From contig NZ_CP034791.1 of NCBI RefSeq assembly GCF_003999255.1, positions 887,001 through 951,000 on the forward strand: a DNA stretch of 64,000 nucleotides, in the 5' to 3' direction. The position numbers were made by a program, and so were the translations under genes. Below, one piece after another: positions 24,172 to 33,506 of the stretch (position 1 is the first letter of the stretch; each line of letters begins with the position of its first letter). The notes under the pieces were generated by a model. The model did no database searches. It saw only the letters and a list, made by a program, of their open reading frames with translations, and was not told where the DNA came from. Origin of the DNA: Caldicellulosiruptor changbaiensis (GTDB lineage: Bacteria > Bacillota > Thermoanaerobacteria > Caldicellulosiruptorales > Caldicellulosiruptoraceae).

Positions 24172-25704
24172 ATGCTTAAAGTTCTTTTGGTTGAAGATGA
24201 AGTCTATATGAGAAAGGGTATTATAAAGCTTGTAGACTGGAATGGACGTGGATTTGTGATATATAGGGAAGCTAGCAATGGTCAGGAAGCGCTTGAGATT
24301 TTGAGAAAAGAGCATATTGATGTGGTGATTACAGATATAAAGATGCCCGTTATGGACGGAATTGAGCTGATAAGAAGGATTTCAGAGGAGTTTGAAAACC
24401 GGCCAGCTGTCATTATTATTAGTGGGTACAATGAATTTGAGTTTGCAAAAGCCGCTATAAGATATGGTGTCAATGACTATTTATTAAAACCTATAGATGA
24501 GGCAGAGCTCATTCAGACGTTGGAAAGAATAAAAACTAGAATTCTCAATGAGAGAGAGTATCACAGGAGAAAAAACCTATTTGAATATTTGAAAAGAAAC
24601 TCAAGGTTTATGAGGATGATTGAGTTTGATGAGGTATCGACTATAGAACAATTTGAGACAAATGATACCACAAGATGGATGGGAATTGGCAAAAAAGAAG
24701 ACCTGCAATATGAAGATGACTTGACTATTTGTGAGAGTTTATTAGAGGTTGAAAAAGAGGTTAACATAAAGTTTGCAAACAAAGGAATTGACTTTAGATG
24801 TTACTGGGACAGCTTTTTTAACATAATACTTATCATTGAGACTGAGCAGAAAAATAAAAAGAATCAGGTGATAAGACAAGTATACGAACATGTGACAAAG
24901 AGATTGAACTTGCAATCAATAGTGTTTGATGAAATCAAGAGCTTCCAAAATATACATAGTTTTTACAAACAGCTTCTTAAGAAACTTAGCTTTGCGCAAT
25001 TTTATGAAAAGATTGGAGTGATTGAAGCAACTCAAATAGAAGATTTTGAGATGTACATTGAGGATAAGAAATTGGGCAGTGAACTTATTAAATTGATTGA
25101 AGAAAGAAAATGTGAAGAAATTAGATACAAACTTTCTCAATTTTTTGATGAGTGCCACAACAAAAAGATTTCTCCTGAGATAATTAAAGGTTACATACTT
25201 CTTACGTTACTCGAGGTTATAGATTATTTTGAAGTGTATCAACTTTTTGAGGCAGACAGTCTCAAGTTTATCTATAGGAGTAGTCTCCAAAAGAGCAAAT
25301 TTATTGAAAAGGTAATGGAGATATTACTTCAAATAGCAGAATACGTTACTGAAGCTACAAAGTTCAACAGTTCAAGCTTTATGAAGAAGATTGAGCTGTT
25401 CATAAAGGAAAACTACAATAAAGATATCACTATAAAAAGCATTGCTCAGCAGTTTTATATCAATCCAATTTACTTGGGCAGGATGTTTAAAAAGCACTTT
25501 AACATGCCATTTAATAAGTATTTGCACATATTAAGAATCGAACAGGCTAAAAAACTTTTACTCAAGACCGATAAAAAAATTTATGAAATTGCAAAAGAAG
25601 TGGGTTATAATGACACTGATTATTTTGCGCTAAAGTTTGAGGAGTATGTAGGTAAAAGCCCATCTAAATATAGGAGTTCAATGATAGGCGAAACTAATTA
25701 TTAA
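24172..25704 (+). CDS. YesN-type response regulator with AraC DNA-binding domain
   Basis: 510 residues from the ATG at 24172 (GAGGGTG upstream; the frame extends back to 24136 inside the kinase gene). Residues 1-120 are a receiver domain with the phosphoacceptor Asp in VVITDIKMPVMDG and the switch Lys in YLLKPID. The C-terminal 100 residues hold two AraC-type helix-turn-helix units (IKSIAQQFYINPIYLGRMFKKHF and IYEIAKEVGYNDTDYFALKFEEYVG...SPSKYR). Probable targets are the direct-repeat sites upstream of the two binding-protein genes. Confidence 0.92.
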   Translation: MLKVLLVEDEVYMRKGIIKLVDWNGRGFVIYREASNGQEALEILRKEHIDVVITDIKMPVMDGIELIRRISEEFENRPAVIIISGYNEFEFAKAAIRYGVNDYLLKPIDEAELIQTLERIKTRILNEREYHRRKNLFEYLKRNSRFMRMIEFDEVSTIEQFETNDTTRWMGIGKKEDLQYEDDLTICESLLEVEKEVNIKFANKGIDFRCYWDSFFNIILIIETEQKNKKNQVIRQVYEHVTKRLNLQSIVFDEIKSFQNIHSFYKQLLKKLSFAQFYEKIGVIEATQIEDFEMYIEDKKLGSELIKLIEERKCEEIRYKLSQFFDECHNKKISPEIIKGYILLTLLEVIDYFEVYQLFEADSLKFIYRSSLQKSKFIEKVMEILLQIAEYVTEATKFNSSSFMKKIELFIKENYNKDITIKSIAQQFYINPIYLGRMFKKHFNMPFNKYLHILRIEQAKKLLLKTDKKIYEIAKEVGYNDTDYFALKFEEYVGKSPSKYRSSMIGETNY

Positions 25705-25733
25705 ATAAAAAAACTTCGGATTTAAGTTAAATA

Positions 25734-25745
25734 GAAATCGGTTTC
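25734..25745 (+). promoter_or_regulatory. candidate LacI-family-type operator upstream of the glucuronidase gene
   Basis: GAAATCGGTTTC is an imperfect palindrome (GAAAyCGrTTTC) with a central CG, as in LacI-family operators. It sits about 42 nt before the ATG of the GH67 gene. No LacI-type regulator is encoded in the window, so this is a pattern only. Confidence 0.3.
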
Positions 25746-25786
25746 AAATAGAATAATGATTTTCATTTAAGAAGGAGTGTAGACTT

Positions 25787-27877
25787 ATGGAACACCTCAA
25801 ACAAAAAGGAGTGCCACAAAATCAATATACTATGTGTTGGCTTGATTACAAAAGGTGCGAAGATGAAGAGTATTTGAAAAAGGTTATACCTTTCATTTCA
25901 AACATTTTTATATTGGATAACAATTACTATTTTCGAAATGCTGCCCTTGAGCTAAAAGAGGCTATTAAAAACATTTTTGGAGTAGAACCCAATATACAGA
26001 CTACTTCTTATCTTGACTTTCATCGTGGTACATTGATAGGAAAGTTAGGAAATGAAGTAATAGAAAAGTTTCTTGAAAAAGAGGAAAAAGAACAAATTGG
26101 CAATGAGGGATTTTTGATAAAGGTTGTTGCAACTAAAACGCAAAACATTATTCTACTTGTTGCTAAAACTGAGAGTGGAATAATTTATGGTACATTCGAA
26201 CTTATCAATAGGCTGAGGGTAAAAAGCAATTTAAGTAGTTTATATATCATAGAAAATCCAAAAGCACCTTTGAGGGTGATCAACCACTGGGATAATATGG
26301 ATGGAAGCATTGAAAGAGGTTATGCAGGAAGTTCCATTTTTTTTTCAAACAACAGGGTAAAAAGGTCTTTAAAACGTGTAAGAGACTATGCAAGGCTACT
26401 TGCGTCAATTGGTATAAATGGGGTGGTAATTAACAATGTCAATGTCAGAGGAAAGGCAATTTGGCTGATAACTCCAAAGTATTTGCCTGAGCTTTCTGAA
26501 ATTGCTGAGACTTTCAGATTATATGGTATAAAATTGTATCTTAGCATAAATTTTGCAAGTCCAATTTATATCGGAGGACTTTCAACTGCAGACCCTCTTG
26601 ACCCTGATGTATTTAAATGGTGGCAAGAGACGGTCAAGACAATTTATAGCTATATACCTGACTTTGGGGGTTTTTTAGTAAAAGCTGATTCTGAGTTCAA
26701 TCCTGGCCCATATGTATATGGCAGGAGCCATGCGGATGGAGCAAACATGCTTGCAAAAGCTCTTTTGCCATATGGTGGAGTTGTCATCTGGCGCGCGTTT
26801 GTCTACAACTGTCTTCAGGACTGGAGAGACACAAAGACTGACAGGGCAAAGGCTGCGTATGAAAACTTCAAACCTCTTGATGGAGAGTTTCTTGATAATG
26901 TTGTACTTCAGATAAAATATGGTCCAATGGACTTTCAGGTAAGGGAGCCTGTATCACCACTTTTTGGTGGTATGGAAAAGACAAATCAGATGATAGAATT
27001 ACAAATAACTCAGGAATATACAGGCCAGCAGATTCATCTTTGCTATTTAGGTACCTTGTGGAAAGAGATTTTAGAGTTTGACACCTACTGCAAAGGCAAA
27101 GGTTCATATGTCAAAAGAATAGTAGATGGAAGTCTATTTGGATGGAAGTATTGTGGATTTGCGGGTGTGTCAAACATAGGTAGTAGCATAAACTGGACAG
27201 GACACGATTTAGCCCAGGCAAATCTTTGGACGTTTGGGAAACTTGCTTGGAATCCAGATAGGTCAGTTGAAGATATTGCTAAAGAATGGATTTTGCTTAC
27301 ATTTGGGGATGATAAAAAGGTTGTAGAAAATATTCTTTGGATGCTTTTAAATTCGCATAGAATCTACGAAAAGTACACAACACCTCTTGGTTTGGGGTGG
27401 ATGGTAAATCCGGGTCACCACTATGGTCCTAATCCAGAAGGGTATGAGTATTCAAAGTGGGGGACCTACCACAGAGCAGATACAAAAGCAATTGGGGTTG
27501 ACAGGACATCAAAGGGTACAGGATATACTTTGCAGTATCATCCGCATTGGCAAAAAATCTTTGACGATATAGAAAAATGTCCAGAAGACCTTTTACTATT
27601 TTTCCACAGAGTGCCATATACTCACAGATTAAAATCAGGCAAAACGCTCATTCAGTTCATGTATGATTCGCACTTTGAAGGTGCTGAAGAGGTAGATGTT
27701 CTTATCCAAAAGTGGGAAGAGCTAAGAGGAAAGATAGATGAAGATATCTTTAATAGAGTTTCTGAGCGGCTAAAGATGCAAAAAGAACATGCAATTGAGT
27801 GGCGAGATGTGATCAATACATACTTTTACAGAAAAACAGGAATTCCTGATGAAAAAGGAAGACTCATATATCCGTAA
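25787..27877 (+). CDS. aguA: GH67 alpha-glucuronidase
   Basis: A 696-residue enzyme that releases (4-O-methyl)-D-glucuronic acid from the non-reducing end of xylo-oligosaccharides. The catalytic acid is E303 in [10 protein letters not shown]. The catalytic base pair is D382 in [12 protein letters not shown] and E410 in QITQEYTGQ, with the same spacing between the last two residues as in characterised GH67 enzymes. The N-terminal 150 residues form the GH67 N-domain. There is no signal peptide, so it acts in the cytoplasm after import by the transporter encoded upstream. GAAGGAGTG precedes the ATG. It starts a glucuronate operon with uxuB and uxuA. Confidence 0.96.
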   Translation: MEHLKQKGVPQNQYTMCWLDYKRCEDEEYLKKVIPFISNIFILDNNYYFRNAALELKEAIKNIFGVEPNIQTTSYLDFHRGTLIGKLGNEVIEKFLEKEEKEQIGNEGFLIKVVATKTQNIILLVAKTESGIIYGTFELINRLRVKSNLSSLYIIENPKAPLRVINHWDNMDGSIERGYAGSSIFFSNNRVKRSLKRVRDYARLLASIGINGVVINNVNVRGKAIWLITPKYLPELSEIAETFRLYGIKLYLSINFASPIYIGGLSTADPLDPDVFKWWQETVKTIYSYIPDFGGFLVKADSEFNPGPYVYGRSHADGANMLAKALLPYGGVVIWRAFVYNCLQDWRDTKTDRAKAAYENFKPLDGEFLDNVVLQIKYGPMDFQVREPVSPLFGGMEKTNQMIELQITQEYTGQQIHLCYLGTLWKEILEFDTYCKGKGSYVKRIVDGSLFGWKYCGFAGVSNIGSSINWTGHDLAQANLWTFGKLAWNPDRSVEDIAKEWILLTFGDDKKVVENILWMLLNSHRIYEKYTTPLGLGWMVNPGHHYGPNPEGYEYSKWGTYHRADTKAIGVDRTSKGTGYTLQYHPHWQKIFDDIEKCPEDLLLFFHRVPYTHRLKSGKTLIQFMYDSHFEGAEEVDVLIQKWEELRGKIDEDIFNRVSERLKMQKEHAIEWRDVINTYFYRKTGIPDEKGRLIYP

Positions 27878-27919
27878 AATAGAAACTTGAGTTTTTGTAG
27901 AAAGGACGAGGTGCCAAAA

Positions 27920-29545
27920 ATGCTAAAGTTAAATAGAGAAAGCCTTGCACATAAAGATTTGTGGCAAAAGATTCAAATTGAGATGCCTCAATTTGATATA
28001 GAGGATGTTATAAAAAACACATATGAAAATCCCACATGGATTCACTTTGGAGCAGGAAATATTTTTAGAGGGTATATTGCAGCACTTGAGCAGGATTTGT
28101 TAGAAAGAGGCGAGGTTCAGACAGGGGTTATTGCAGCAGAGCTATTTGACTATGAAATAATTGATAGAATCTACAAACCATATGACAATCTTTCCTTGGT
28201 TATTACAGCAGATGCAAAAGGAAATCTGCAAAAAAGAGTAATTGCAAGTATTACTGAGGCGCTAAAGTGCGACCCTGATTTTAAAGATGACTGGGCAAGG
28301 CTTTGTGAGATTTTTAAAAGTGCATCTTTGCAGATGGTGACATTTACTATTACAGAAAAAGGGTACAATATTGTTGATTTAAATGGTGAATATCTGCCAC
28401 AAGTAAAAGAAGATATAGAAAACGGACCAGAAAAACCAAAAAGTAGTATGGGGAAGGTTGCCTCACTTTTGTATGTGAGGTACAAAAATGGCAAGCACCC
28501 AGTTGCAGTTGTGAGCCTTGATAATTGCTCAAAAAACGGTGAAAGGCTTTATAATTCAATCATTCAAATAGCAAAAGAGTGGGTAAAAAACAAATTAGTA
28601 GAAGAAGGTTTTGTTGAGTATCTTAGCAATTCTTCATCAGTTAGCTTTCCATGGAGCATGATAGACAAGATTGTTCCAAGACCTTCTGAGAGCATAAAGG
28701 AGTTACTTGAAAAAGACGGGTTAGAGAAAATGGAGATAATTTGCACTTCCAAAAACACATATATAGCACCTTTTGTCAATACAGAAAAATCTCAATATCT
28801 TGTGATTGAAGACAACTTTCCAAATGGCAGACCACCTCTAGAGAAGGCAGGAGTTTATTTTGCGGACAGGCAGACAGTCGAGAACTCAGAGCGGATGAAG
28901 GTTCAGACGTGTCTCAACCCACTTCACACAGCTTTGGCCATCTTTGGATGTTTACTTGGTTACAAGACAATCTATGAAGAGGTAAAAGACGGGTGTTTAA
29001 AGAAGCTTATAGAGAAGATAGGGTATGAAGAGGGCTTGCCAGTTGTGGTTGACCCAAAGATAATTGACCCAAAAGAATATCTTAAGGAGGTAATTGAAGA
29101 AAGGTTTCCAAACCCATATATACCAGATGCACCACAAAGAATAGCGACAGACACATCACAGAAGATGCCAATTAGATTTGGTGAGACAATAAAGGCGTAC
29201 AGCGAAAGTCCTAATTTGGATGTAAAAAGTTTAAAATTCATACCGCTTGTGATAGCAGGATGGTTAAGATACTTGATGTGTGTAGATGACAGTGGCAAGC
29301 CTTTTGAGCCAAGTCCCGACCCGCTTTTAGATGAGCTGAAAAAACAAATGAATGGGATTGAGCTTGGCAAGAAGGTAGAAAACTTAGATGAAAAGCTAAA
29401 GCCAATATTGTCAAACGAGATGCTCTTTAGAGTAAATCTTTTTGAGGTAGGCCTTGCAAACAAGGTTATAGATTATTTTAAAGAGATGACAGAAGGTGTT
29501 GGTGCTGTGCGAAGGACACTTGAGAAGTATCTTGAATGTGATTAA
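27920..29545 (+). CDS. uxuB: D-mannonate oxidoreductase (fructuronate reductase)
   Basis: UxuB reduces D-fructuronate to D-mannonate with NADH. It is a 541-residue long-chain mannitol-dehydrogenase-family protein. THFGAGNIFRGYIAALEQDLL (split here) is the nucleotide-binding start, and SFPWSMIDKIVPRP and VQTCLNPLHTALAIFGC are the family signatures. The ATG at 27920 follows GACGAGGTG with good spacing, whereas the frame opening at 27887 has no ribosome site. It lies between GH67 and uxuA, matching the order of the glucuronate pathway. The isomerase that makes fructuronate (UxaC) is not in the window. Confidence 0.92.
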   Translation: MLKLNRESLAHKDLWQKIQIEMPQFDIEDVIKNTYENPTWIHFGAGNIFRGYIAALEQDLLERGEVQTGVIAAELFDYEIIDRIYKPYDNLSLVITADAKGNLQKRVIASITEALKCDPDFKDDWARLCEIFKSASLQMVTFTITEKGYNIVDLNGEYLPQVKEDIENGPEKPKSSMGKVASLLYVRYKNGKHPVAVVSLDNCSKNGERLYNSIIQIAKEWVKNKLVEEGFVEYLSNSSSVSFPWSMIDKIVPRPSESIKELLEKDGLEKMEIICTSKNTYIAPFVNTEKSQYLVIEDNFPNGRPPLEKAGVYFADRQTVENSERMKVQTCLNPLHTALAIFGCLLGYKTIYEEVKDGCLKKLIEKIGYEEGLPVVVDPKIIDPKEYLKEVIEERFPNPYIPDAPQRIATDTSQKMPIRFGETIKAYSESPNLDVKSLKFIPLVIAGWLRYLMCVDDSGKPFEPSPDPLLDELKKQMNGIELGKKVENLDEKLKPILSNEMLFRVNLFEVGLANKVIDYFKEMTEGVGAVRRTLEKYLECD

Positions 29546-29574
29546 ACAAAATACAGAAAGGAGCAGATGTAAAG

Positions 29575-30663
29575 ATGGGTTTTAAAATGACATTTAGATG
29601 GTTTGGTCCCAAAGATGACAACATTCCACTTGAGTATATTCGTCAGATTCCAGGAATATATGGAGTTGTGACTGCTCTTTTTGACATTCCGGTTGGTGAG
29701 GTATGGCCAGAAGAGAAGATATTTGAGCTAAAAAAGATGGTAGAGGACGCAGGGCTCAAATTTGAGGTGATAGAAAGTGTAAATGTTCACGAGGATATAA
29801 AGCTTGGACTTCCAACAAGAGATAGGTATATAGAAAACTACAAGCAGACCATAAGGAACTTAGCAAAAGCAGGTGTAAAGGTAATATGTTACAACTTTAT
29901 GCCTGTATTTGATTGGCTGAGGACAGACCTTGCTAAAAAGCTACCTGATGGTTCAGAGGTTATGGAATACAACCATGAGATGCTAAAGAATCTCACGCCA
30001 GATGAATTGGTAAAGAGTATGGAAAGTGGTTCGAGAGGATTTTCGCTTCCTGGCTGGGAGAGCTACAGGCTAAAACAGCTGCAAAATCTTTTTGATCTGT
30101 ACAAAGATGTTGACGAAGAGAAGCTTCTTCAAAATCTAATATACTTTTTAGAGAACATAATCCCTGTTTGTGAAGAGTGCGATGTTAAGATGGCAATTCA
30201 TCCTGACGACCCACCATGGTCGTTATTTGGACTGCCAAGGGTTGTAACAAATAAAGAGAACATAGAAAGATTTTTAAAAGCTGTTGACAGCCCATATAAT
30301 GGTCTTACGCTCTGTACAGGTTCACTTGGAGCAAACAAGGAAAACAATATCCCAGAGCTGATAAGGTATTTTGGTAAGATGGGCAGGATTCACTTTATGC
30401 ATGTGAGAAATATCAAATTTACAGGTGAGAGGTCTTTTTTTGAAACATCGCACCTGTCGACAGATGGCTCATTTGATATGTTTGAGATAATGAAAGCGAT
30501 ATACGATATAGGATTTGAAGGGTATTTGCGACCTGACCATGGAAGGATGATTTGGGGCGAAAAGGGAAGACCTGGCTATGGGCTTTATGACAGAGCCCTT
30601 GGCATTGCATATCTAAATGGTCTATGGGAAGCTATTGAAAAGATGTCAAAATATCAAGGCTAA
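29575..30663 (+). CDS. uxuA: mannonate dehydratase
   Basis: UxuA dehydrates D-mannonate to 2-keto-3-deoxygluconate. It has 362 residues and a TIM-barrel fold. MTFRWFGPKDDNIPLEYIRQIPG at the N-terminus (read in two parts) and MAIHPDDPPWSLFGLPRVV are family signatures. Metal ligands lie in HPDD, LCTGSLGA, HVRN and RPDHGRM. AGGAGC lies 12 nt before the ATG. It is last in the operon and followed by a terminator. The downstream KDG kinase and aldolase are not in the window. Confidence 0.95.
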   Translation: MGFKMTFRWFGPKDDNIPLEYIRQIPGIYGVVTALFDIPVGEVWPEEKIFELKKMVEDAGLKFEVIESVNVHEDIKLGLPTRDRYIENYKQTIRNLAKAGVKVICYNFMPVFDWLRTDLAKKLPDGSEVMEYNHEMLKNLTPDELVKSMESGSRGFSLPGWESYRLKQLQNLFDLYKDVDEEKLLQNLIYFLENIIPVCEECDVKMAIHPDDPPWSLFGLPRVVTNKENIERFLKAVDSPYNGLTLCTGSLGANKENNIPELIRYFGKMGRIHFMHVRNIKFTGERSFFETSHLSTDGSFDMFEIMKAIYDIGFEGYLRPDHGRMIWGEKGRPGYGLYDRALGIAYLNGLWEAIEKMSKYQG

Positions 30664-30679
30664 TAAAAAAGTGTGCGAG

Positions 30680-30723
30680 GTTGTTCCAAAAACCGCCTGC
30701 TGGGGCTGGAACAACTTCTTTTA
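30680..30723 (+). terminator. terminator of the glucuronate operon
   Basis: GTTGTTCCA (30680-30688) pairs with TGGAACAAC (30707-30715), then TTCTTTT. Inner segments CCGCC and GCTGGGG can alternatively pair with GGCGG (30727-30731) and CCCCAGC (30743-30749), so a competing fold is possible. Confidence 0.7.
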
Positions 30724-30749
30724 CATGGCGGAAAAATAAATACCCCAGC

Positions 30750-30786
30750 CGTCTGAACGGTGATATATATGTGTGCCGTTCAGACG
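30750..30786 (+). promoter_or_regulatory. perfect 11-bp inverted repeat in the leader of the GH2 gene
   Basis: CGTCTGAACGG (30750-30760) and CCGTTCAGACG (30776-30786) form an 11-bp perfect stem with a 15-nt loop. It lies just before the likely GH2 start at 30802. It could be an RNA hairpin controlling translation or a protein-binding site. Confidence 0.55.
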
Positions 30787-30801
30787 ATTTGTACTTTAGT
30801 T

Positions 30802-33234
30802 ATGAAGAAAGTCAATATAGACAAATCATGGGAATATGCTGAAAGTTCCCTGTACAGCGTATTGAATGTAGCCAACTTAGAGTGTGAGTGGAAACCTGTA
30901 GATTTGCCACATGATGCTGTGATTGAAAGACCAAGATGCGAAAATAATCCTTCAGGTGCCTCAGAAGGATATACTCCCGGGTGTAGTTTATATTACAAAA
31001 AAGAGTTAATGTTAGAAGAAGAGTGGAAGGGCAAAAACTTAATTCTTGAATTTGAGGGAATTATGGGAATCTCTGAGGTTTTTGTAAATGGAAGGCTTGT
31101 TGCTAAGCATTTCAATGGCTATACAAGTTTCTTTGTGGACATAACAAAACATGTTAAGTTTGATGATAAGAACACTATTGTTGTGCATGTGGAAAATACT
31201 CACAAACCAAGTTCACGGTGGTATGCAGGCTGCGGCATATATCGGCATGTATGGCTTCATGTAGGTGGTAAAGTTTACATAAAACCGTGGCATTTGCATG
31301 TTGAAACCAAGGCTATTGAAAATGAAACGGCAATATTAGAAGTTAGAGCGACTGTAGCAAATAGTACAAATGAAAGTGTTCAAGGAGTTATGAAGTTTAG
31401 TATCTTTTCTAACGATGGTGAGCTTATAATAAGCAGTAAGGAACAATTTATTCTCAGTAAAAATGAGGAAAAGACAATTAGTAAAATCATAACATTATCA
31501 CCATTTAAGTATTGGGATATAGAAAATCCTTACCTTTATAAAATCCTTGCAACAATTAAAATAAATGAAGACATTGAAGATAGCAGTTCTGCGTTTTTTG
31601 GAATACGGACAATTTCGGTAAGCCCCAAGGAAGGTTTAAAGCTCAACGGTAGGGTTATAAAGCTAAAAGGTGGATGTATCCATCACGACAACGGACCTCT
31701 TGGGAGTGCCAGCTATGACAGAGCAGAAGAGAGAAAAGTTGAGCTTTTAAAAGCTTCTGGGTTCAATGCAGTAAGACTTGCCCATAATCCATTTGCACCA
31801 GCACTTTTGGATGCCTGTGATAGATTAGGTATGCTTGTAATTGAAGAATTTTTTGATGTCTGGACAGCAGGTAAACTGAGTTTTGATTATCATCTCTTCT
31901 TTGACAAGTATTGGGAAGAAGATTTAAGAGCCACCATTATGAGAGATTATAATCATCCCTCTATTATAATGTGGTCTATTGGTAATGAAATTACCTGGGG
32001 TGTGGGAATTGATGTAGATGATGAAGAAGGATATTCGAGCATTTATACATGGTGCAAGCGCTTGTCGCAAAAAGTAAAAGAATTGGATTCAACAAGATTG
32101 GTCACTGCAGCGTTTTGTGCTATTCCAGCTGATTATGAGAGTTTGCTCACAACAATTGAAGATGGAAATTATGTAATAAGAATGTTAAAACAAGAGGCAG
32201 TAGCTGGTAACGACAAATGGGGGAAAGTAACAGAAAAATTCTTTAAGTTTTTAGACGTTGCAGGTTATAACTACAAGATCGATAGATATTCATATGATTT
32301 AGAAAAATATCCAAATCGTATCATATGCGGAACGGAGACATATCCATATACTTTATTCAAAAACTGGACTGAAACTGTAAAGAATCCAAATGTTATTGGA
32401 GATTTTGTATGGACTGCTATTGACTATTTAGGTGAAGCTGGGATAGGTAGAGTTTGCACAGACGAAAATGAAGCTAAGATGTTTGGTGGGAAATTTCCAT
32501 GGTTTTATGCAAATTGTGGAGATATTGATATTTGTGGAGATAAACGCCCTCAGTCGTATTACAGGGATGTGGTTTGGGGATTGAGAAAAGAGCCCTATAT
32601 TGTAGTCCTTCCACCACAACTTTTTGGGAAAAAATTGTACTTTAGACCCTGGGCGTGGGAACCAGTTGAGCGCAGCTATACATTTCCAGGTTATGAGGGA
32701 ATGCCTATAGCAGTTCATGTTTATGCAGATGCTGATGAGGTAGAAGTATTTGTAAATGGTCGAAGCTTAGGAAGAAAAGTATGTGGAATAAATACCCAAT
32801 TCAAAGCAGTTTATAACACAGTTTATGAACCAGGTAAAGTTGAAGCTGTGGCATATAAAAATGGCAAAGAAATTGGCAGAGATAAGATAGAAACAACTGA
32901 CAGGCCAGTTGCTTTAAAACTGCTGCCTGACAGAAATGTCATTTCTTCTTGTGGTGATTTGTGCTATATAAAAATTATTGCAGTAGATAAGAATGAAAGA
33001 GAAGTACCATATGCAGATAACACAGTAACTGTAGAAGTTGAAGGTGCAGGTAGGTTTATGGCATTAGGAACGGCTGACACATTGTCAACCGAGCTTTTTG
33101 TTAGCTCTCAAAGAAAGCTGTATAAAGGACGTGCACTTGTAGTTGTAAAAAACATTAGAGAGAAAGGAGAGATTAGAGTTAGAGTTTTAGCAGAAGGTCT
33201 AAAGAGTGCAGAGGTTGTTATAAAGTGCATATAG
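30802..33234 (+). CDS. GH2 family glycoside hydrolase (beta-galactosidase/beta-glucuronidase type)
   Basis: An 810-residue intracellular enzyme. The order is a sugar-binding jelly-roll domain (residues about 5-155), an immunoglobulin-like domain, a TIM barrel, then C-terminal domains of the DUF4982/Big type (MPIAVHVYADADEVEVFVNGRSLG). The catalytic acid/base Glu is in WSIGNEITWG and the nucleophile Glu in ICGTETYP. The substrate cannot be read: galactosidase, glucuronidase, xylosidase and arabinosidase activities occur in GH2. There is no signal peptide. The ATG at 30802 is preferred, since the earlier GTG at 30760 lies inside a perfect inverted repeat; neither has a clear Shine-Dalgarno. Confidence 0.88.
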   Translation: MKKVNIDKSWEYAESSLYSVLNVANLECEWKPVDLPHDAVIERPRCENNPSGASEGYTPGCSLYYKKELMLEEEWKGKNLILEFEGIMGISEVFVNGRLVAKHFNGYTSFFVDITKHVKFDDKNTIVVHVENTHKPSSRWYAGCGIYRHVWLHVGGKVYIKPWHLHVETKAIENETAILEVRATVANSTNESVQGVMKFSIFSNDGELIISSKEQFILSKNEEKTISKIITLSPFKYWDIENPYLYKILATIKINEDIEDSSSAFFGIRTISVSPKEGLKLNGRVIKLKGGCIHHDNGPLGSASYDRAEERKVELLKASGFNAVRLAHNPFAPALLDACDRLGMLVIEEFFDVWTAGKLSFDYHLFFDKYWEEDLRATIMRDYNHPSIIMWSIGNEITWGVGIDVDDEEGYSSIYTWCKRLSQKVKELDSTRLVTAAFCAIPADYESLLTTIEDGNYVIRMLKQEAVAGNDKWGKVTEKFFKFLDVAGYNYKIDRYSYDLEKYPNRIICGTETYPYTLFKNWTETVKNPNVIGDFVWTAIDYLGEAGIGRVCTDENEAKMFGGKFPWFYANCGDIDICGDKRPQSYYRDVVWGLRKEPYIVVLPPQLFGKKLYFRPWAWEPVERSYTFPGYEGMPIAVHVYADADEVEVFVNGRSLGRKVCGINTQFKAVYNTVYEPGKVEAVAYKNGKEIGRDKIETTDRPVALKLLPDRNVISSCGDLCYIKIIAVDKNEREVPYADNTVTVEVEGAGRFMALGTADTLSTELFVSSQRKLYKGRALVVVKNIREKGEIRVRVLAEGLKSAEVVIKCI

Positions 33235-33400
33235 GGGGATTTGAGTTTAAGAGAAGGAAATTTTATGATGTTATTTGCCTTTACTTTTTTAAAATATCTT
33301 GATAAAATTAAAGTTGAAGTTTCACTGCTACGAAAGCAGGGAAATGTAAAATAAAAACCAAAAACTATAAAAATTAAAGAGTAGCAAAAGTAATAAGAAT

Positions 33401-33443
33401 AAGCCCACGAAGGGTTGAAAAACCTGAAGTGGGCTTTTATTAT
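33401..33443 (+). terminator. terminator between the GH2 gene and cbiM
   Basis: AAGCCCAC pairs with GTGGGCTT (33401-33437), enclosing an inner stem AGGGTT/AACCT separated by symmetric GA steps, then TTATTATTTT. It may end the GH2 transcript or act as a leader terminator for cbiM, which starts about 65 nt later. A further hairpin, TTTC-CTGCT/AGCAG-GAAA, lies near 33325-33352. No known riboswitch was recognised in 33235-33500. Confidence 0.7.
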
Positions 33444-33506
33444 TTTCTGCAGGCTAATCTTTGAATTTATTAAATTAAATTCAAGTTTAAAGGAGGTTGA
33501 TTGAAT

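Noticed and set aside
30760-30801. Upstream GTG start for the GH2 protein
   Set aside because: It lies inside a perfect 11-bp inverted repeat and adds residues not typical of the GH2 N-terminus. The ATG at 30802 is preferred.
33235-33506. Cobalamin riboswitch before cbiM
   Set aside because: The conserved B12-box (GCCACTG-like) and the other core sequences could not be found on either strand.
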